The notes: generated by a model not told the origin, from the sequence alone. A stretch of DNA of 64,000 nucleotides from Mediterranea massiliensis (GCA_958402075.1 CATXSD010000002.1:25292-89291); one strand, 5' to 3'. Numbered from the stretch's first letter, positions 23,409 through 32,215 are shown. A program made the numbers and translations.

Positions 23409-24935
23409 TTACTCTCCTCCCACTGTCAGCTTGCTGACCAGTGCCGAAGGCATACCACACGTCACAGGACAAGACTGCCCGTCCTTGCCACACGTCCACG
23501 TACTGTTGTCTATCTTCGCGTTGTCGGCCACCATCGTGATGTCGGCCAAAGCCTTCGGACCGTTGCCGATGATGTTGATGTCCTTGATGGGTTGCGTCAG
23601 CTTGCCGTCCTCGATGAGATAGCCCGACTTCACGAAAAAGGTAAAGTCGCCCGCACCGATCTGCACCTGGCCGTTGGTAAAGCTGTCCACATAGATACCC
23701 TGCTTGACCGAAGAGATGATGTCTTCTTCCTTCAGGTTGCCTGCCTCCATATAGGTGGCACGCATACGGGGGATGGGCATGTTGCGGAAGGTGTCGCGCC
23801 GCCCGTTGCCCGTGGGTTGCAGGCCGTAGTGGCGGGCGCTGATGCGGTCGTGGATGTAGCTCGTCAGAATACCGTCCTTTACCAGATAGGTCTTCTGTCC
23901 TTCCACTCCTTCGTCGTCGAAGTTGACCGAACCGCGGTTGAAGGGGATGGTACCGTCGTCCACCACCTGGATGTGTTCGTCGCACACCTTCTTCCCCAGC
24001 ATGTCGCAGAAGATGGACGTGCGCTTGCGGTTGAAGTCGGCTTCGAACGCATGCCCGATGGCCTCGTGCAACAAGATGCCCGAACCGCCGGCACCCATTA
24101 CGACTGGCATTTCACCTCCCTTCGGCTTGACAGCCTGGAAGAGCAGCGAAGTCTTTTCCACGGCTTCGCGCGCCAGCATGTCGACAATGTCGTCTGTCAG
24201 GAACTCAAAGCCCTTGCGATAGGAGCGGGAAGCCACATAGTTCTCCACCCGTCCCTTGTCCTGCATGATGCAGACGGCTATGAAGTTCACCATCGGGCGA
24301 TAGTCGTAATAGCTGGTGCCTTCGGAGTTGCAGAAGAGCACATGCGAGGTGCTGTCCGACAAGACGGCCTGCACCTTCATCACCCGCTTGTCCAGCGAGA
24401 AGATTTTTTCGTTCAGTTTCTCCAGATAAGGGATTTTCTCCTTTACGCTGACATCCTCCAGCGGCTCTACAACGGCATATCGGCTCTTGGGCAATGTCTT
24501 TTCCGTCAGAGCGGCCACGCGGGTTGACTTGCCCGACGAAGCGATGCGGGCAGCCGTGCGGGCGGCACGCAGCATCTCGTCGAGCGTAACACCCTCGACA
24601 TAGGCATACCCCGTCTGGTCGCCCGACAGGACGCGCACGCCCATACCGAAGTCGATGTTGGCACTGCAATTGTTCACCTTGCCGTCCATCAGCGTGACAC
24701 TATTGTTGAATGTATGTTCGAAATAAAGGTCTACATAGTCGCCTCCCTTTTCCAGCGCCGCCTGCATCACTTTCTTCAGGTCGGCCTCGGTTACGCCGAA
24801 ATGGGCCATGGCTGCTTCCGTAGCCGACTGCTTGCCGGTTGGCTTCAGTTTGCCCGACGACATGGCCAGCGAAGGCAGGGTCAATGCACCCAAGGCAGCC
24901 AGGCTGCCTGTCCGTAGGAATTCTCTTCTGTCCAT
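23409..24935 (-). CDS. tldD: TldD-family zinc metalloprotease with twin-arginine-like N-terminus
   Basis: A 508-residue protein with the TldD catalytic motif HEAIGHAFEAD in GILLHEAIGHAFEADFNRKR. Other family segments are GVRVLSGDQTGYAYVEG, YIHDRISARHYGLQPTGNGR and DFTFFVKSGYLIEDGKL. Unusually, the N-terminus MDRREFLRTGSLAALGALTL looks like a twin-arginine signal peptide, whereas TldD of E. coli is cytoplasmic. The partner gene (TldE) follows after 19 bp and lacks such a signal, so either the pair is split between compartments or the N-terminus is not used for export. Confidence 0.92.
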   Translation of the reverse strand: MDRREFLRTGSLAALGALTLPSLAMSSGKLKPTGKQSATEAAMAHFGVTEADLKKVMQAALEKGGDYVDLYFEHTFNNSVTLMDGKVNNCSANIDFGMGVRVLSGDQTGYAYVEGVTLDEMLRAARTAARIASSGKSTRVAALTEKTLPKSRYAVVEPLEDVSVKEKIPYLEKLNEKIFSLDKRVMKVQAVLSDSTSHVLFCNSEGTSYYDYRPMVNFIAVCIMQDKGRVENYVASRSYRKGFEFLTDDIVDMLAREAVEKTSLLFQAVKPKGGEMPVVMGAGGSGILLHEAIGHAFEADFNRKRTSIFCDMLGKKVCDEHIQVVDDGTIPFNRGSVNFDDEGVEGQKTYLVKDGILTSYIHDRISARHYGLQPTGNGRRDTFRNMPIPRMRATYMEAGNLKEEDIISSVKQGIYVDSFTNGQVQIGAGDFTFFVKSGYLIEDGKLTQPIKDINIIGNGPKALADITMVADNAKIDNSTWTCGKDGQSCPVTCGMPSALVSKLTVGGE

Positions 24936-24994
24936 TTTCTGATGATATTAGAATGTATTGTTCATGTTCTTTCTAACGAATGTAACATCTCTGT

Positions 24995-25759
24995 TCATCC
25001 CTCGTTGGTCAGCAGCCGCTCCAGCTCTTCGGCATTGAGACGCAGGTGGAACTGCCCTTTGTAGGCCACGGAGATGGCACCCGTCTCTTCGGACACGATG
25101 ATGGCATGGGCGTCTGAAACCTGCGAGATGCCCATGGCCGCCCGATGGCGCAAGCCCAGTTCCTTGGGGATGTCCAGATTGTGAGAGACGGGCAGAATAC
25201 AGCCGGCCGCCTTGATGCGGTGCTTGCTGATGACCATGGCACCGTCGTGCAGGGGGCTGTTCTTGAAGAAGATGTTTTCGATGAGCCGCTGGTTGATGTT
25301 GGCGTCTATCACGTCGCCCGTACGCACCACGTCGTCCAGCGGCATGTTGTGCTCCACCACAATCAAGGCTCCCACCTTCTGCTTGCCCATGCTGATACAG
25401 GCCATGACGATGGGCATGATGTCGTCATGCTCCAATCCGTCCTTCTTGTTGCCGGTAAAGAAGCGCACCAGCGCACTGGCATGCTGATGCGAGCCGAGCG
25501 TCACCAGGAAGCGTCTGATTTCCTCCTGGAAAAGGACAATCAGCGCCAGCACGCCCACACTGACCAGCTTGTCGAAGATGGAGCCGAGCAGCTTCATCTC
25601 GAGTACCTGCGACACCACCAGCCAAATGAGGATGAACACCAAGATACCCGTAAAGATATGGATGGAGCCCGATGCCTTCATCAGCTTGTAGGTGTAGTAC
25701 AGCAGGAACGCCACCGACAAGATGTCTATAAAGTCTTTTATACCAAAATCGAAAAACAC
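24995..25759 (-). CDS. cdaA: Diadenylate cyclase (CdaA-type)
   Basis: A 254-residue membrane-anchored enzyme making cyclic di-AMP from two ATP. Three N-terminal membrane segments (FIDILSVAFLLYYTYKLM, IFTGILVFILIWLVVSQVLE, LVSVGVLALIVLFQEEIRRF) precede the DisA_N catalytic domain at about 100-250, with the signature DGA motif (SPLHDGAMVI) and RHR motif (LGLRHRAAMGISQ). The frame opens with GTG at 25759; no better in-frame ATG lies before the first helix. It follows folP by 39 bp in one operon, a pairing common in Bacteroidetes. Cyclic di-AMP usually governs potassium and osmotic balance. Confidence 0.94.
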   Translation of the reverse strand: MFFDFGIKDFIDILSVAFLLYYTYKLMKASGSIHIFTGILVFILIWLVVSQVLEMKLLGSIFDKLVSVGVLALIVLFQEEIRRFLVTLGSHQHASALVRFFTGNKKDGLEHDDIMPIVMACISMGKQKVGALIVVEHNMPLDDVVRTGDVIDANINQRLIENIFFKNSPLHDGAMVISKHRIKAAGCILPVSHNLDIPKELGLRHRAAMGISQVSDAHAIIVSEETGAISVAYKGQFHLRLNAEELERLLTNEG

Positions 25760-25798
25760 GATACTACTATTATATTATTATGATAAAAATACTAACCG

Positions 25799-26650
25799 CT
25801 ACCCGTTCGCCTTCATCGCCCCGACAATCCTTACCGCCTCGACGGCCGGACGGACGTCGTGCACCCGCAGGATATCGGCTCCCTTCATCAGGGCCAGCGT
25901 ATGGAGAACGGTCGTGCCGTTCAAGGCTTCCTGGGGTGTCGTGTCCAGCAGGCGGTAGATCATCGACTTGCGCGACACGCCTACCAGCAACGGCAGCTCG
26001 AAGAGTCGGAATTCCTCCAGATGGGCCATCAGCTGATAATTGTGCTCCAACGTCTTGCCGAAGCCGAAGCCGGGGTCGAGCACGATGTCCTTCACACCCA
26101 GGTCGCGAAGCTGCTGTACCTTGCGGGCGAAATAGAGGAAGACCTCGCGCAGCAGGTTGTCGTAGTGCGGATGCTGTTGCATGTTTTGGGGCGTTCCCTG
26201 CATGTGCATCATGATGTAGGGCACATTCAGTTCGGCCACCGTGCTGAACATGTCGGCATCCATTTCACCCGCCGCAATGTCGTTGATGATGGCCACGCCA
26301 TACTCCCCCACACACATCCGCGCCACGTCCGCCCGAAAGGTGTCGACCGACACCACCGCCTCGGGAGCCGTGCGGCGCAGCACCTCCAAGCCCATGCGCA
26401 GACGCTTCATCTCTTCCTCGGCCGACACGTGTTCGGCATTGGGGCGCGAGGAATAGGCTCCCACATCGATGATGGCCGCCCCCTCGTCTACAATCTGCCG
26501 CACGCGGGCTTCGATTTCTTCCTCCGTCTGCATGCGGCTCCCGCTATAGAAGGAGTCGGGCGTCACGTTCAGAATGCCCATCACGCACGGTGTCGAGAGG
26601 TCGAGCAGCCGGCCGTTGACATTCAAATATTTCGTATATTCCTGGTTCAT
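25799..26650 (-). CDS. folP: Dihydropteroate synthase
   Basis: A 283-residue cytoplasmic TIM-barrel enzyme joining p-aminobenzoate to dihydropterin pyrophosphate in folate synthesis; the target of sulfonamides. Motifs: VMGILNVTPDSFYSGS (pyrophosphate loop 1), AAIIDVGAYSSRPNAEHVS (loop 2), VSVDTFRADVARM, IMMHMQGTPQNMQ, DIVLDPGFGFGKTLEHNYQL and LLVGVSRKSMIYRLLD. The frame extends to 26704, but the ATG at 26650 gives the usual N-terminus. It is the first gene of folP-cdaA, downstream of repeat array B. Confidence 0.95.
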   Translation of the reverse strand: MNQEYTKYLNVNGRLLDLSTPCVMGILNVTPDSFYSGSRMQTEEEIEARVRQIVDEGAAIIDVGAYSSRPNAEHVSAEEEMKRLRMGLEVLRRTAPEAVVSVDTFRADVARMCVGEYGVAIINDIAAGEMDADMFSTVAELNVPYIMMHMQGTPQNMQQHPHYDNLLREVFLYFARKVQQLRDLGVKDIVLDPGFGFGKTLEHNYQLMAHLEEFRLFELPLLVGVSRKSMIYRLLDTTPQEALNGTTVLHTLALMKGADILRVHDVRPAVEAVRIVGAMKANG

Positions 26651-26758
26651 GGAAATCGTCTTTCTACAATTAATCCCTGCAAATGTAAACAAAAAGAAAG
26701 GCACAGCCGCACAATCCTCGCATTATTTTCAGTTTTCGCCTCCTTGTCCCCTGAAAAA

Positions 26759-26825
26759 AGTAAAGCACCGTTTTCCGAACATCAAAGCACTGCTTTATGC
26801 CTGGGAAAGCACCGCTTTGTCTGGC
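26759..26825. repeat. 22-bp-period repeat array B (three units)
   Basis: AAAGCACCGTTTTCC, AAAGCACTGCTTT and AAAGCACCGCTTTG begin at 26762, 26784 and 26806, each 22 bp apart. AAAGCACTGCTTT is a perfect palindrome around its central base. The array lies between the MscS gene and folP, both on the minus strand. Confidence 0.85.
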
Positions 26826-26913
26826 GCAAGGAACAGGCAGGCGCGGAGTATGCGGACAGCCCTTTGCCATCCGAACACTCCGCGCCCCAAACACAGATGC
26901 GATATAGGCCGCC

Positions 26914-27759
26914 TCAATCCTTGGCCTGATGTACCGTGAGCTGCGGGAAGGGGAAGCCGATACCTTCCTTGTTGAAGGTGTCGTAGACGAGCTCGTTCAC
27001 TTCGAACAGTACATCCCAATAGTTTTCCGTCTTCGTCCAGGCACGTACCATAATGTCAACGCTGCTGGCATTCAGTGTCTTCAAGACAATCATCGGAGCG
27101 GGTGTAGTCAAGATACGCGGGTCGGCATCGATGATGCGCTGCAGGACGGCTCGCACCTTCTGCACGTCTTCGCCATACTCCACGCCAAAGACCCACTCCA
27201 GACGGCGCGTCTCCTGCTTGTTGTAATTGGTCACGGCATTGCTGCTCAGCGAACCGTTGGGAATATAGATCATGCGGTTGTCCGTGGTGGCAATCAGCGT
27301 GTGGAAAATCTGGATTTCCTTCACCGTACCGCTTCCGCCAGGGGCGTCAATGTAGTCGCCCACCTTGAAAGGCTTGAAGACGAGGATGATCAGTCCGCCC
27401 GCAAAGTTGGACAGGTTGCCCGACAGGGCCATACCGATGGCAACACCCGCAGAGGCCAGCAGGGCGGCGAAGCTGGTCGTCTCGACACCCAGCTTGCTGA
27501 TGATGGCAAAGGCCAGTATCAGGTTCAGTACGATACTCAGCAAACTGCGCAGGAAAGTCTGCACGCTGATTTCCATCTTGCGCTTCACCATCACAGAAGT
27601 GACGAAACGCATGATGTACTTGATGATAAAGCGACCGACGATATAGATGACCAAAGCAGCCAGCAGGCTCTTGCCCAATTCGATACCATAGTTCAGCAGA
27701 CGGTCCAACAATTTCTCCACGTTGATGATGGACGCGGCACTCAATAATGAAAACATCAT
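26914..27759 (-). CDS. Small-conductance mechanosensitive channel (MscS family)
   Basis: A 281-residue inner-membrane protein of the compact MscS type. Three membrane helices occupy about 20-120, the last being the pore helix (FAALLASAGVAIGMALSGNL). The beta domain carries SNFAGGLIILVFKPFKVGDY, GTVKEIQIFHTLIATTDNRM and IYIPNGSLSSNAVTNYNKQE, followed by an alpha/beta C-terminal domain (RRLEWVFGVEYGEDVQKV). These channels open under membrane tension to release solutes after osmotic down-shock. The gene is divergent from murF. No osmoregulatory promoter element is recognised. Confidence 0.94.
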   Translation of the reverse strand: MMFSLLSAASIINVEKLLDRLLNYGIELGKSLLAALVIYIVGRFIIKYIMRFVTSVMVKRKMEISVQTFLRSLLSIVLNLILAFAIISKLGVETTSFAALLASAGVAIGMALSGNLSNFAGGLIILVFKPFKVGDYIDAPGGSGTVKEIQIFHTLIATTDNRMIYIPNGSLSSNAVTNYNKQETRRLEWVFGVEYGEDVQKVRAVLQRIIDADPRILTTPAPMIVLKTLNASSVDIMVRAWTKTENYWDVLFEVNELVYDTFNKEGIGFPFPQLTVHQAKD

Positions 27760-27912
27760 ACTCTACAATTTTACTTAGTTTGACTTCAAAAACGATTATT
27801 TTCTGAATTCAGGGCGAATATACAGAAAATTACATGAACAATAACGCAGAGAAAGGGAAAATGTTTACGATTATTTTTTTCATTCTCTGATTCTCAATTC
27901 TCAATTAAAGAC

Positions 27913-27920
27913 TACCTTTG
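27913..27920 (+). promoter_or_regulatory. Candidate -7 element for murF
   Basis: TACCTTTG lies 30 bp before the ATG at 27951 and inside the longer alternative frame, favouring the later start. Confidence 0.45.
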
Positions 27921-27950
27921 TACCCGTCAACCACAAAAAACAGAAAAGAC

Positions 27951-29249
27951 ATGGATATTTCAACTCTCTACCAGATATTCTGCCGATGCAACGGCGTGAC
28001 GACCGATAGCCGCCACTGCCCCGAAGGCTCCCTCTTCATCGCCCTGAAGGGAGACACGTTCAACGGCAACGCCTTTGCCGCCAAGGCATTGGAAAGCGGA
28101 TGTGCCTACGCCGTCGTGGACGAAGCCGCATACCTCGTGCCGGGCGACAACCGCTACCTGCTGACCGACGACTGCCTGCTGACGCTCCAACGCCTGGCCC
28201 GCCATCACCGCCGCCAGCTGGGCACACGCATCATCGGCATCACAGGCACCAACGGCAAGACCACGACCAAGGAACTGATAGCCGCCGTGCTGAGCCGTCG
28301 CTACCGCCTGCTCTACACGGAAGGCAACCTGAACAACCACATCGGCGTGCCCCTCACCCTGCTCCGCCTCAGGCCCGAACACGAACTGGCCGTCATCGAG
28401 ATGGGTGCCAGCCATCCGGGCGACATCCGCGAGCTGGTGGAGATTGCTGAGCCCGATATGGGCCTCATCACAAACGTGGGCAAGGCGCACCTCGAAGGCT
28501 TCGGATCGTTCGAAGGCGTGATGCGCACCAAGGGCGAGCTCTACGACTGGCTGCGCACGCTGCCCGCTCCCGTCGTCTTCCTGCATGCCGACAACCCCTA
28601 TCTGACAAAGATGGCCGCAGGCCTGCCCCACGTGACCTACGGCGAAGGAGCCGACAACGACATCTGCGGCCGGCTGACCGGCTGCTCGCCTTTCCTCGCC
28701 TTCGAATGGAAGAAACAGGGAGAAACGGAAACGCATCACGTACAAACCCAACTGATAGGCAGCTACAACCTGCCCAATGCCCTGGCCGCAGTCACCCTTG
28801 GCACCTACTTCGACGTAGACGCCGCCCTGATAGACCAGGCTCTGACAGAATATGCGCCTCAAAACAACCGCTCGCAACTGAAACGAACGGCCGACAACAC
28901 CCTCATCATCGATGCCTACAACGCCAACCCCACCAGCATGATGGCCTCGCTGACCAACTTCCGCCAGATGGAGACGGCGCACAAGGTGGCCATATTGGGC
29001 GACATGCGCGAGCTGGGCGCCGACAGCGCCGAGGAGCATCAGAAGATTGTGGATTACCTGGAGGAATGTGGCTTCGAGCGTGTCATCCTGGTAGGTGGCC
29101 AGTTTGCCGCTACGCGCCACACCTACGAGACGTATGCCGACGCTCCCGCCCTCATCGAAGCCCTGAAGCAGCAGAAGCCCGCCGGCAAGACCATCCTCAT
29201 CAAAGGATCGAACGGCGTGCGGTTGAGCAGCATCGTCGAATACTTATAA
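27951..29249 (+). CDS. murF: UDP-N-acetylmuramoyl-tripeptide--D-alanyl-D-alanine ligase
   Basis: A 432-residue cytoplasmic Mur ligase adding D-Ala-D-Ala to UDP-MurNAc-tripeptide, the last cytoplasmic step of peptidoglycan precursor synthesis. The N-terminal UDP-binding domain (VTTDSRHCPEGSLFIALKGD) is followed by the ATP P-loop GITGTNGKTTTKEL, the central-domain motif LAVIEMGASHPGDIRELVEI, NVGKAHLEGFGS, and the C-terminal ligase domain (IIDAYNANPTSMMASL, VAILGDMRELGADSAEEHQK). The start at 27951 follows the -7 box. Its stop overlaps the convergent VanZ-like gene by 6 bp, and a likely terminator lies inside that gene at 29416-29447. Confidence 0.96.
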   Translation: MDISTLYQIFCRCNGVTTDSRHCPEGSLFIALKGDTFNGNAFAAKALESGCAYAVVDEAAYLVPGDNRYLLTDDCLLTLQRLARHHRRQLGTRIIGITGTNGKTTTKELIAAVLSRRYRLLYTEGNLNNHIGVPLTLLRLRPEHELAVIEMGASHPGDIRELVEIAEPDMGLITNVGKAHLEGFGSFEGVMRTKGELYDWLRTLPAPVVFLHADNPYLTKMAAGLPHVTYGEGADNDICGRLTGCSPFLAFEWKKQGETETHHVQTQLIGSYNLPNALAAVTLGTYFDVDAALIDQALTEYAPQNNRSQLKRTADNTLIIDAYNANPTSMMASLTNFRQMETAHKVAILGDMRELGADSAEEHQKIVDYLEECGFERVILVGGQFAATRHTYETYADAPALIEALKQQKPAGKTILIKGSNGVRLSSIVEYL

Positions 29250-29630
29250 AGAGGTATGACGCCTCATCCAATACCAGCCAATGAGCGATGCCAGCGTAGC
29301 TCCCGTGGTATTGGCGGCAAAGTCCCACCAATCGCCACCCCGATAGGTCGTACAATACGCCTGAAGCAGCTCCACCGCCCCGCTGAACAAGACAGGGCAG
29401 AGCCAGGCCCCCAACCACGCGTGCCACATCGGCACGCGTGCTTTTTTATGCGCCCGCATGAATTCCAGCCACAACATGCCCGACATGCCGAAGTACATGC
29501 ACACATGCACCACCTTGTCGATGCCGGGGATGGACTCCATCTCCGTCTTGGGAGGCTTGAAGAACGACAAATAAATCACGACCAGAATAATCAGGAGTGA
29601 AACAGGATATTTACGGATGTAATACAGCAT
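29244..29630 (-). CDS. VanZ-family membrane protein
   Basis: A 128-residue protein with about four membrane helices (VSLLIILVVIYLSF, VVHVCMYFGMSGMLWLEF, WLGAWLCPVLFSGAVELLQA, TTGATLASLIGWYWM). The VanZ-like motifs are DKVVHVCMYFGMSG and GAVELLQAYCTTYRGGDWWD, with the acidic and aromatic DWWDFAANTTGA. VanZ proteins confer low-level teicoplanin resistance in some bacteria, but most family members have no known role. The ATG at 29630 is preferred over a frame reaching 29672. The coding sequence contains a plus-strand hairpin with a T-tract that may terminate murF transcripts. Confidence 0.88.
   Translation of the reverse strand: MLYYIRKYPVSLLIILVVIYLSFFKPPKTEMESIPGIDKVVHVCMYFGMSGMLWLEFMRAHKKARVPMWHAWLGAWLCPVLFSGAVELLQAYCTTYRGGDWWDFAANTTGATLASLIGWYWMRRHTSL
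29416..29447 (+). terminator. Plus-strand intrinsic terminator embedded in the VanZ-like gene
   Basis: CACGCGTGCC (29416-29425) and GGCACGCGTG (29431-29440) form a perfect 10-bp GC-rich stem with a 5-nt loop, followed by CTTTTTT (29441-29447). It lies about 170 bp after the murF stop, antisense inside the VanZ-like gene. Confidence 0.7.
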
Positions 29631-29676
29631 AATCAAATATATTTCAATACGAGATGCAAATGTACGGAACATTTTC

Positions 29677-29684
29677 TATATTTG
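29677..29684 (+). promoter_or_regulatory. Candidate -7 element for the SNF transporter
   Basis: TATATTTG lies 49 bp before the ATG at 29734. No -33 TTTG is found at the ideal spacing. Confidence 0.4.
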
Positions 29685-29733
29685 CACAATTCAACCGGTA
29701 TTAGTAACAATCTGCAAGAATAAACCACGATTT

Positions 29734-31101
29734 ATGACAAAGAACAACAGAGCAAACTTCGGAAGCAAGCTGGGCGTCATCCTGGCTTCGGCAGGATCGG
29801 CCGTAGGGCTGGGCAATATCTGGCGCTTTCCTTTTGAGACGGGCAATCACGGTGGAGCTGCCTTCATTCTTATCTATTTGGGGTGCGTCCTTTTCTTCGG
29901 CATCCCCATCATGGTAGCCGAATTTTCCATCGGACGGCATTCGCGTGCCAACACGGCAGGCGCATATCGGATACTGGCCCCCGGCACGCAGTGGCGCTGG
30001 GTGGGACGTATGGGCGTACTGGCCGGCTTCCTGATACTGGGCTACTATTCGGTCGTAGCAGGCTGGACGCTGGAATACATCATACAGGCCGCCACAAATG
30101 CCTTTGCCGGCCAGTCGGCCAACGACTTCATCGCCTCGTTCAACGGCTTTGTATCCAATCCGTGGCGACCTGCCTTCTGGATGATTGTCTTCATGCTGAT
30201 GACCCACTTCATCATCGTGAAAGGTGTGGAACGGGGCATCGAGAAGTCGGCCAAAATCATGATGCCGATGCTTTTCATCCTGCTCATCGTCCTGGCCGTC
30301 TGCTCCATATCATTGCCGGGCGCAGGAGCCGGCATCGAATTCCTGCTGAAGCCCGACTTCAGCAAAGTGAACGGAAGCGTGCTGCTGGGTGCCATGGGGC
30401 AGGCTTTCTTCTCGCTCTCCCTGGGCATGGGGTGCCTCTGCACCTACGCCTCCTACTTCCGCAACGACACCAATCTGACCAAGACGGCACTCAACGTGGG
30501 CTGGATAGACACCATGGTGGCCATTTTGGCTGGATTCATCATCTTCCCCGCCGCCTTCTCGGTAGGCATTCAGCCCGACGCAGGCCCCAGCCTGCTGTTC
30601 ATCACGCTGCCCAACGTCTTCCAGCAGGCCTTCGGCAACCTGCCCTGGCTGGCAGTCATCCTGTCCATCATGTTCTATGTTCTCCTGGCCCTGGCTGCAC
30701 TGACATCGACCATCTCCCTGCACGAAGTGGTGACGGCCTACCTGCACGAGGAGTTCAACCTGACCCGCGGACGCGCCGCCAAGCTGGTGACGGCGGGCTG
30801 TACAGTGCTCGGCGTGCTCTGTTCACTCTCACTGGGTGTGGGCAAGGAACTGACGATTTTCGGCCTGACCCTGTTCGACCTGTTCGACTTCGTGACGGCC
30901 AAGATCATGCTTCCATTAGGAGGTTTCTTCATTGCCATCTTCACCGGCTGGTATCTGGACAAACGCATCGTGTGGGAAGAGGTAAGCAACAACGGCACGT
31001 TGCCGAAAGCCATCTACCGAATCTGGCTGTTCCTGTTGAAGTACATTGCCCCGATAGGCATCGGCTTCATCTTCATCAACGAACTAGGATTCTTGAAATA
31101 A
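29734..31101 (+). CDS. Sodium-dependent transporter of the SNF (NSS/SLC6) family
   Basis: A 455-residue inner-membrane symporter with about 11-12 helices. The first helix has the sodium/substrate-binding signature SAGSAVGLGNIWRFPFETGN with GGAAF after it. Further helices include FFGIPIMVAEFSIGRHS, GFLILGYYSVVAGWTLEYII and AFFSLSLGMGCLCTYASYF. Bacterial members such as LeuT and TnaT take up amino acids or tryptophan with sodium. The substrate here is not determined. The next gene starts 12 bp later and may be co-transcribed. Confidence 0.93.
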   Translation: MTKNNRANFGSKLGVILASAGSAVGLGNIWRFPFETGNHGGAAFILIYLGCVLFFGIPIMVAEFSIGRHSRANTAGAYRILAPGTQWRWVGRMGVLAGFLILGYYSVVAGWTLEYIIQAATNAFAGQSANDFIASFNGFVSNPWRPAFWMIVFMLMTHFIIVKGVERGIEKSAKIMMPMLFILLIVLAVCSISLPGAGAGIEFLLKPDFSKVNGSVLLGAMGQAFFSLSLGMGCLCTYASYFRNDTNLTKTALNVGWIDTMVAILAGFIIFPAAFSVGIQPDAGPSLLFITLPNVFQQAFGNLPWLAVILSIMFYVLLALAALTSTISLHEVVTAYLHEEFNLTRGRAAKLVTAGCTVLGVLCSLSLGVGKELTIFGLTLFDLFDFVTAKIMLPLGGFFIAIFTGWYLDKRIVWEEVSNNGTLPKAIYRIWLFLLKYIAPIGIGFIFINELGFLK

Positions 31102-31113
31102 GAAATACGGCTC

Positions 31114-32070
31114 ATGCGGAAGTGGTTCAGTGAATTTTTCTATTACTCCCGAGAGGAAAGACGAGGCATTCTGGTGTTACTTGCCATTTCCCTTCTCCTC
31201 TTCGTGGGAGGGGAAGTCTATGTCCACTTGAAATCGGAGGAAACCTGCTCTTCTGCTGACCTACAGAAGCAACAACAGGCGATGGAAGAATATCAAGCCT
31301 TCGTCGCTTCCATCCGCGAAAAAGAAAAGGATAAAAAAGAGAACCACAAGTTCCGCTACACGACATGGAAAGAAGAACGTGACACGCCTCCCATACTTGC
31401 TCCCTTCAATCCCAATACGGCCGACTCCGCCACATTCTGCCAACTGGGCCTCCCCGCCTGGATGGCTCGCAACATTCTGCGTTATCGCGAAAAGGGCGGT
31501 GTCTTCCGTCGGGTGGAGGACTTCCGCAAGATATACGGCCTGACGGAAGAACAATATGCCACCTTGCAGCCTTACATCCGCATCCCCGCAACCGATACCA
31601 CCGCCCGCCATCGCTCCCTCTTTTTGGCCGACCGACGCAAGGACAGCCTCCGGCAGGCAATGCCTCTGAAATACGCTCCCGGCACTCTGGTCGATCTGAA
31701 CCGTGCCGATACCACCGAACTGAAAAAGATACCCGGCATCGGAAGCGGCATCGCACGCCTCATCAGTGGATACCGACAAAAACTGGGCGGCTTCTACCGC
31801 CTCAGCCAGTTGGAAGAAATCAACCTCGACTACCGCCAACTGACCGACTGGTTTCGTCTCGACACCACCGCCATCCGTCGCATCCCCGTCAACCACACCA
31901 GTGTAGACCGCCTGCGCCGCCATCCTTATCTCAACTTCTACCAAGCCAAAGCACTGGTAGAATACCGACGCAAACATGGCCCTCTGAAAAGCCTCAAACC
32001 CTTCGTTCTCTATGAGGAGTTTACACGCGAAGACTTGGAGCGGATCAATCACTACCTAAGTTTCGACTAA
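31114..32070 (+). CDS. Membrane-anchored helix-hairpin-helix (ComEA-like) protein
   Basis: A 318-residue protein with one N-terminal membrane helix (GILVLLAISLLLFVGGEVYV), a charged coiled-coil-like linker at about 48-85 (KQQQAMEEYQAFVASIREKE, then EKDKKENHK), and three helix-hairpin-helix units: FNPNTADSATFCQLGLP at about 96, VDLNRADTTELKKIPGIGSG at about 190, and VNHTSVDRLRRHPYLNFYQA at about 255. HhH units bind DNA non-specifically; ComEA uses them to take up DNA at the cell surface. A role in DNA uptake or binding here is inference. It is convergent with the LolD-type gene across a 400-bp gap. Confidence 0.88.
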   Translation: MRKWFSEFFYYSREERRGILVLLAISLLLFVGGEVYVHLKSEETCSSADLQKQQQAMEEYQAFVASIREKEKDKKENHKFRYTTWKEERDTPPILAPFNPNTADSATFCQLGLPAWMARNILRYREKGGVFRRVEDFRKIYGLTEEQYATLQPYIRIPATDTTARHRSLFLADRRKDSLRQAMPLKYAPGTLVDLNRADTTELKKIPGIGSGIARLISGYRQKLGGFYRLSQLEEINLDYRQLTDWFRLDTTAIRRIPVNHTSVDRLRRHPYLNFYQAKALVEYRRKHGPLKSLKPFVLYEEFTREDLERINHYLSFD

Positions 32071-32130
32071 ATCAATAATGTTTACACGAATCAGACCGGG
32101 AGCCAAATAGTTTTTTCCTGCCCTCTTTCC

Positions 32131-32215
32131 CAGGTTTAAACCCCAAAGGGCGAATGTTTCAAACATAAGGGGTGAATGTTTCAAACATAAGGCCCCTTGG
32201 TTTCAAACATTCCCA
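32131..32215. repeat. 22-bp-period repeat array E (four units, different core)
   Basis: GTTT recurs at 32134, 32156, 32178 and 32200, exactly 22 bp apart. Units two and three contain ATGTTTCAAACAT, a perfect palindrome around a central C; unit four reads GGTTTCAAACATTCCC and unit one GGTTTAAACC. The core differs from the AAAGCA-type arrays, but period and symmetry are the same. Confidence 0.8.

Noticed and set aside
26670..26894. Small minus-strand frames in the MscS-folP gap
   Set aside because: They run through repeat array B, lack homology and have no ribosome-binding signal.
27960..29120. 386-codon minus-strand frame opposite murF
   Set aside because: Complement of a well-supported Mur ligase; composition typical of an antisense shadow.
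29883..31133. 416-codon plus-strand frame overlapping the SNF transporter
   Set aside because: Arg/His-rich out-of-frame reading of the transporter gene; the transporter frame has the LeuT-type signature.
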